A DNA stretch of 14,476 nucleotides, from the NCBI GenBank assembly GCA_900540425.1, contig UQFU01000035.1, positions 1-14,476 on the forward strand, given 5' to 3'. Position numbers and translations under genes: made by a program. The notes beneath the pieces are model-generated. The model searched no databases. It was given only the letters and a program-made list of their open reading frames with translations, and was not told the DNA's origin. This document shows, piece after piece, positions 13,855 to 14,476 of the stretch; within the stretch, counting starts at the first letter, position 1, and every line of letters begins with the position of its first letter. This stretch comes from an uncultured Alphaproteobacteria bacterium. GTDB taxonomy: Bacteria > Pseudomonadota > Alphaproteobacteria > RF32 > CAG-239.

Positions 13855-14256
13855 ATGAAGCAGGTTTCTGCGGGAATAATTATTTGTAACGACAGAATTT
13901 TGATTGCCCGCCGCAGCCATAATAAGTCAAATGCCGCGTTATGGGAGTTTCCGGGCGGAAAACAGGAGCCGGGAGAAACCATGCCCGAATGTCTGCGCCG
14001 GGAAATCAGCGAGGAGTTGCATTTGGATATTGAAGTTGGAAGTTTTTTCATGAACAGCGTCTATGAATATGAACAAGGGGCAATCTGCCTGCATGTTTAT
14101 TACGCCTATACCCAAAGCTACGACATTTGCTTCCATAGCGACCATGACCGGCTGGCATGGGTGCTGCCGGAAGAGTTGGATAATTATAATTTTTCGCCGG
14201 CGGATATTCCGGTTAAAGACGCCCTGAAGGTTTTGCCCTTGCCTAAACGGAAATAA
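13855..14256 (+). CDS. mutT: NUDIX hydrolase, MutT-like (8-oxo-dGTP diphosphatase type)
   Basis: NUDIX hydrolases cleave nucleoside diphosphates linked to another moiety; MutT removes 8-oxo-dGTP from the nucleotide pool. The 133-residue protein is MutT-sized and MutT-like throughout. It opens with VSAGIIICNDRILIARR, then WEFPGGK just before the Nudix box: G35-x5-E41-x7-R49-E50-I-S-E53-E54-L-H56-L. All metal-binding glutamates are present. The box glycine of the consensus EExGU is His56 here, a mild deviation. The C-terminal LPEELDNYNFSPADIPV matches the MutT base-recognition region, with Asp117 where E. coli MutT has Asn119. A strong ribosome site AAGGAGAGG (13842-13850) precedes the ATG. The gene is divergent from the MFS gene. 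The symbol is by similarity; the exact substrate could be another (d)NTP. Confidence 0.85.
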   Translation: MKQVSAGIIICNDRILIARRSHNKSNAALWEFPGGKQEPGETMPECLRREISEELHLDIEVGSFFMNSVYEYEQGAICLHVYYAYTQSYDICFHSDHDRLAWVLPEELDNYNFSPADIPVKDALKVLPLPKRK

Positions 14257-14315
14257 CCTGTTGCGCCCCGCCGTGCAGGTCCTCTTACGATTGTAGAACA
14301 ATTATCATCTAAAAG

Positions 14316-14432
14316 GTCATCCCCCATCGTTTTCAGAAAGAAAACGTCCCCCAAAAAGTCATCCCACGATTGCACGCAGCCATCCACCTATAGAGTCATC
14401 CCTCGTTTTTCGCAGAAAAACATCCAGGATGT
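14316..14432. repeat. Cluster of three GTCATCCC-headed palindromic repeat units
   Basis: Units begin with GTCATCCC at 14316, 14358 and 14395. The first carries CGTTTTC-AGAAA-GAAAACG (14328-14346) and the third GTTTTTC-GCA-GAAAAAC (14404-14420), each a perfect 7-bp hairpin. The middle unit aligns with the third as GTCATCCC-(A/T)CG-TT-CGCAG-CATCC but has lost the stem. The cluster ends with CATCC-A-GGATG (14421-14431). Intergenic palindromes opening with GTCATCC are known as dispersed repeats in several Alphaproteobacteria, so this is probably a REP-like element group. No reading frame on either strand here looks coding. Confidence 0.6.
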
Positions 14433-14440
14433 GGCGCGAA

Positions 14441-14470
14441 GGGGGCAACCAGCGTAAGCTGGTTGGGGGA
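14441..14470. repeat. G-run-flanked hairpin at the window edge
   Basis: CAACCAGC (14446-14453), loop GTAA, GCTGGTTG (14458-14465): a perfect 8-bp stem. It is framed by GGGGG (14441-14445) and GGGG (14466-14469), with the last stem G extending the second run. Compositionally it differs from the preceding repeats and may be the start of a different repeat unit continuing past the window. Confidence 0.5.
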
Positions 14471-14476
14471 TTGCGC

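Noticed and set aside
14184..14387. Minus-strand frame of 67 codons covering the NUDIX 3' end and the repeats
   Set aside because: Half of it is antisense to the NUDIX gene and half lies in palindromic repeats; no ribosome site or family resemblance.
14316..14432. Possible CRISPR array
   Set aside because: Units differ in length and sequence, spacing is irregular and stems are imperfectly shared; this fits REP-like palindromes, not repeat-spacer structure, and no cas gene is present.

Overview
The window reads as the chromosome of an alphaproteobacterium with moderate GC (roughly half by eye) and a Gram-negative cell envelope. Three things point there. One is an asparagine-rich DUF4167 gene (a family largely confined to Alphaproteobacteria) beside prmC and clpB. 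Another is the order lpxC, bamD, recN. The third is an alpha-type RpoH with its diagnostic RpoH box. Gene content and composition suggest a host-associated or gut lineage, but that is inference. No rRNA, tRNA, CRISPR array, phage or insertion sequence is visible. Nearly all genes lie on the plus strand and are tightly packed.

Layout. 2-814 is the 3' part of asnS, followed closely by an unknown secreted protein (834-1322). 1339-2344 is the heat-shock sigma factor rpoH with a likely promoter. 2322-2616 is a compact stand-alone unit: a strong extended -10 promoter inside the 3' end of rpoH, a hairpin at the predicted RNA 5' end, a 62-residue cysteine-rich protein and an intrinsic terminator. Next come prmC (2662-3510), a leader with two inverted repeats, the DUF4167 gene (3667-4281), a membrane-anchored metallophosphoesterase (4303-5448) and clpB (5517-8111). 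An unknown 144-residue protein overlaps the end of clpB by 8 nt (8104-8538). The run lpxC, bamD, recN plus an unknown membrane-anchored protein (8644-12453) forms a second operon. It ends at a terminator hairpin that also lies inside the last codons of a convergent MFS permease (12479-13780, minus strand). A divergent NUDIX/MutT gene (13855-14256) follows, and the window ends in a cluster of short palindromic GTCATCCC repeats.

How the genes fit together. RpoH is the regulator expected to drive clpB, so regulator and likely target lie about 3 kb apart. PrmC, AsnRS and probably DUF4167 serve translation or RNA functions. LpxC commits to lipid A synthesis and BamD assembles outer-membrane proteins, so the second operon builds the outer membrane, with the DNA-repair ATPase RecN carried along. 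MutT-like NUDIX proteins sanitise oxidised nucleotides.

Most worth a second look: the small cysteine-rich unit after rpoH; the unknown protein translationally overlapped with clpB; a sharp composition break at about position 150 inside asnS; the terminal repeat cluster; and a recurring TTGCA-type promoter pattern whose transcripts appear to start in hairpins. I do not see convincing evidence of a complete novel defence or mobile system here.
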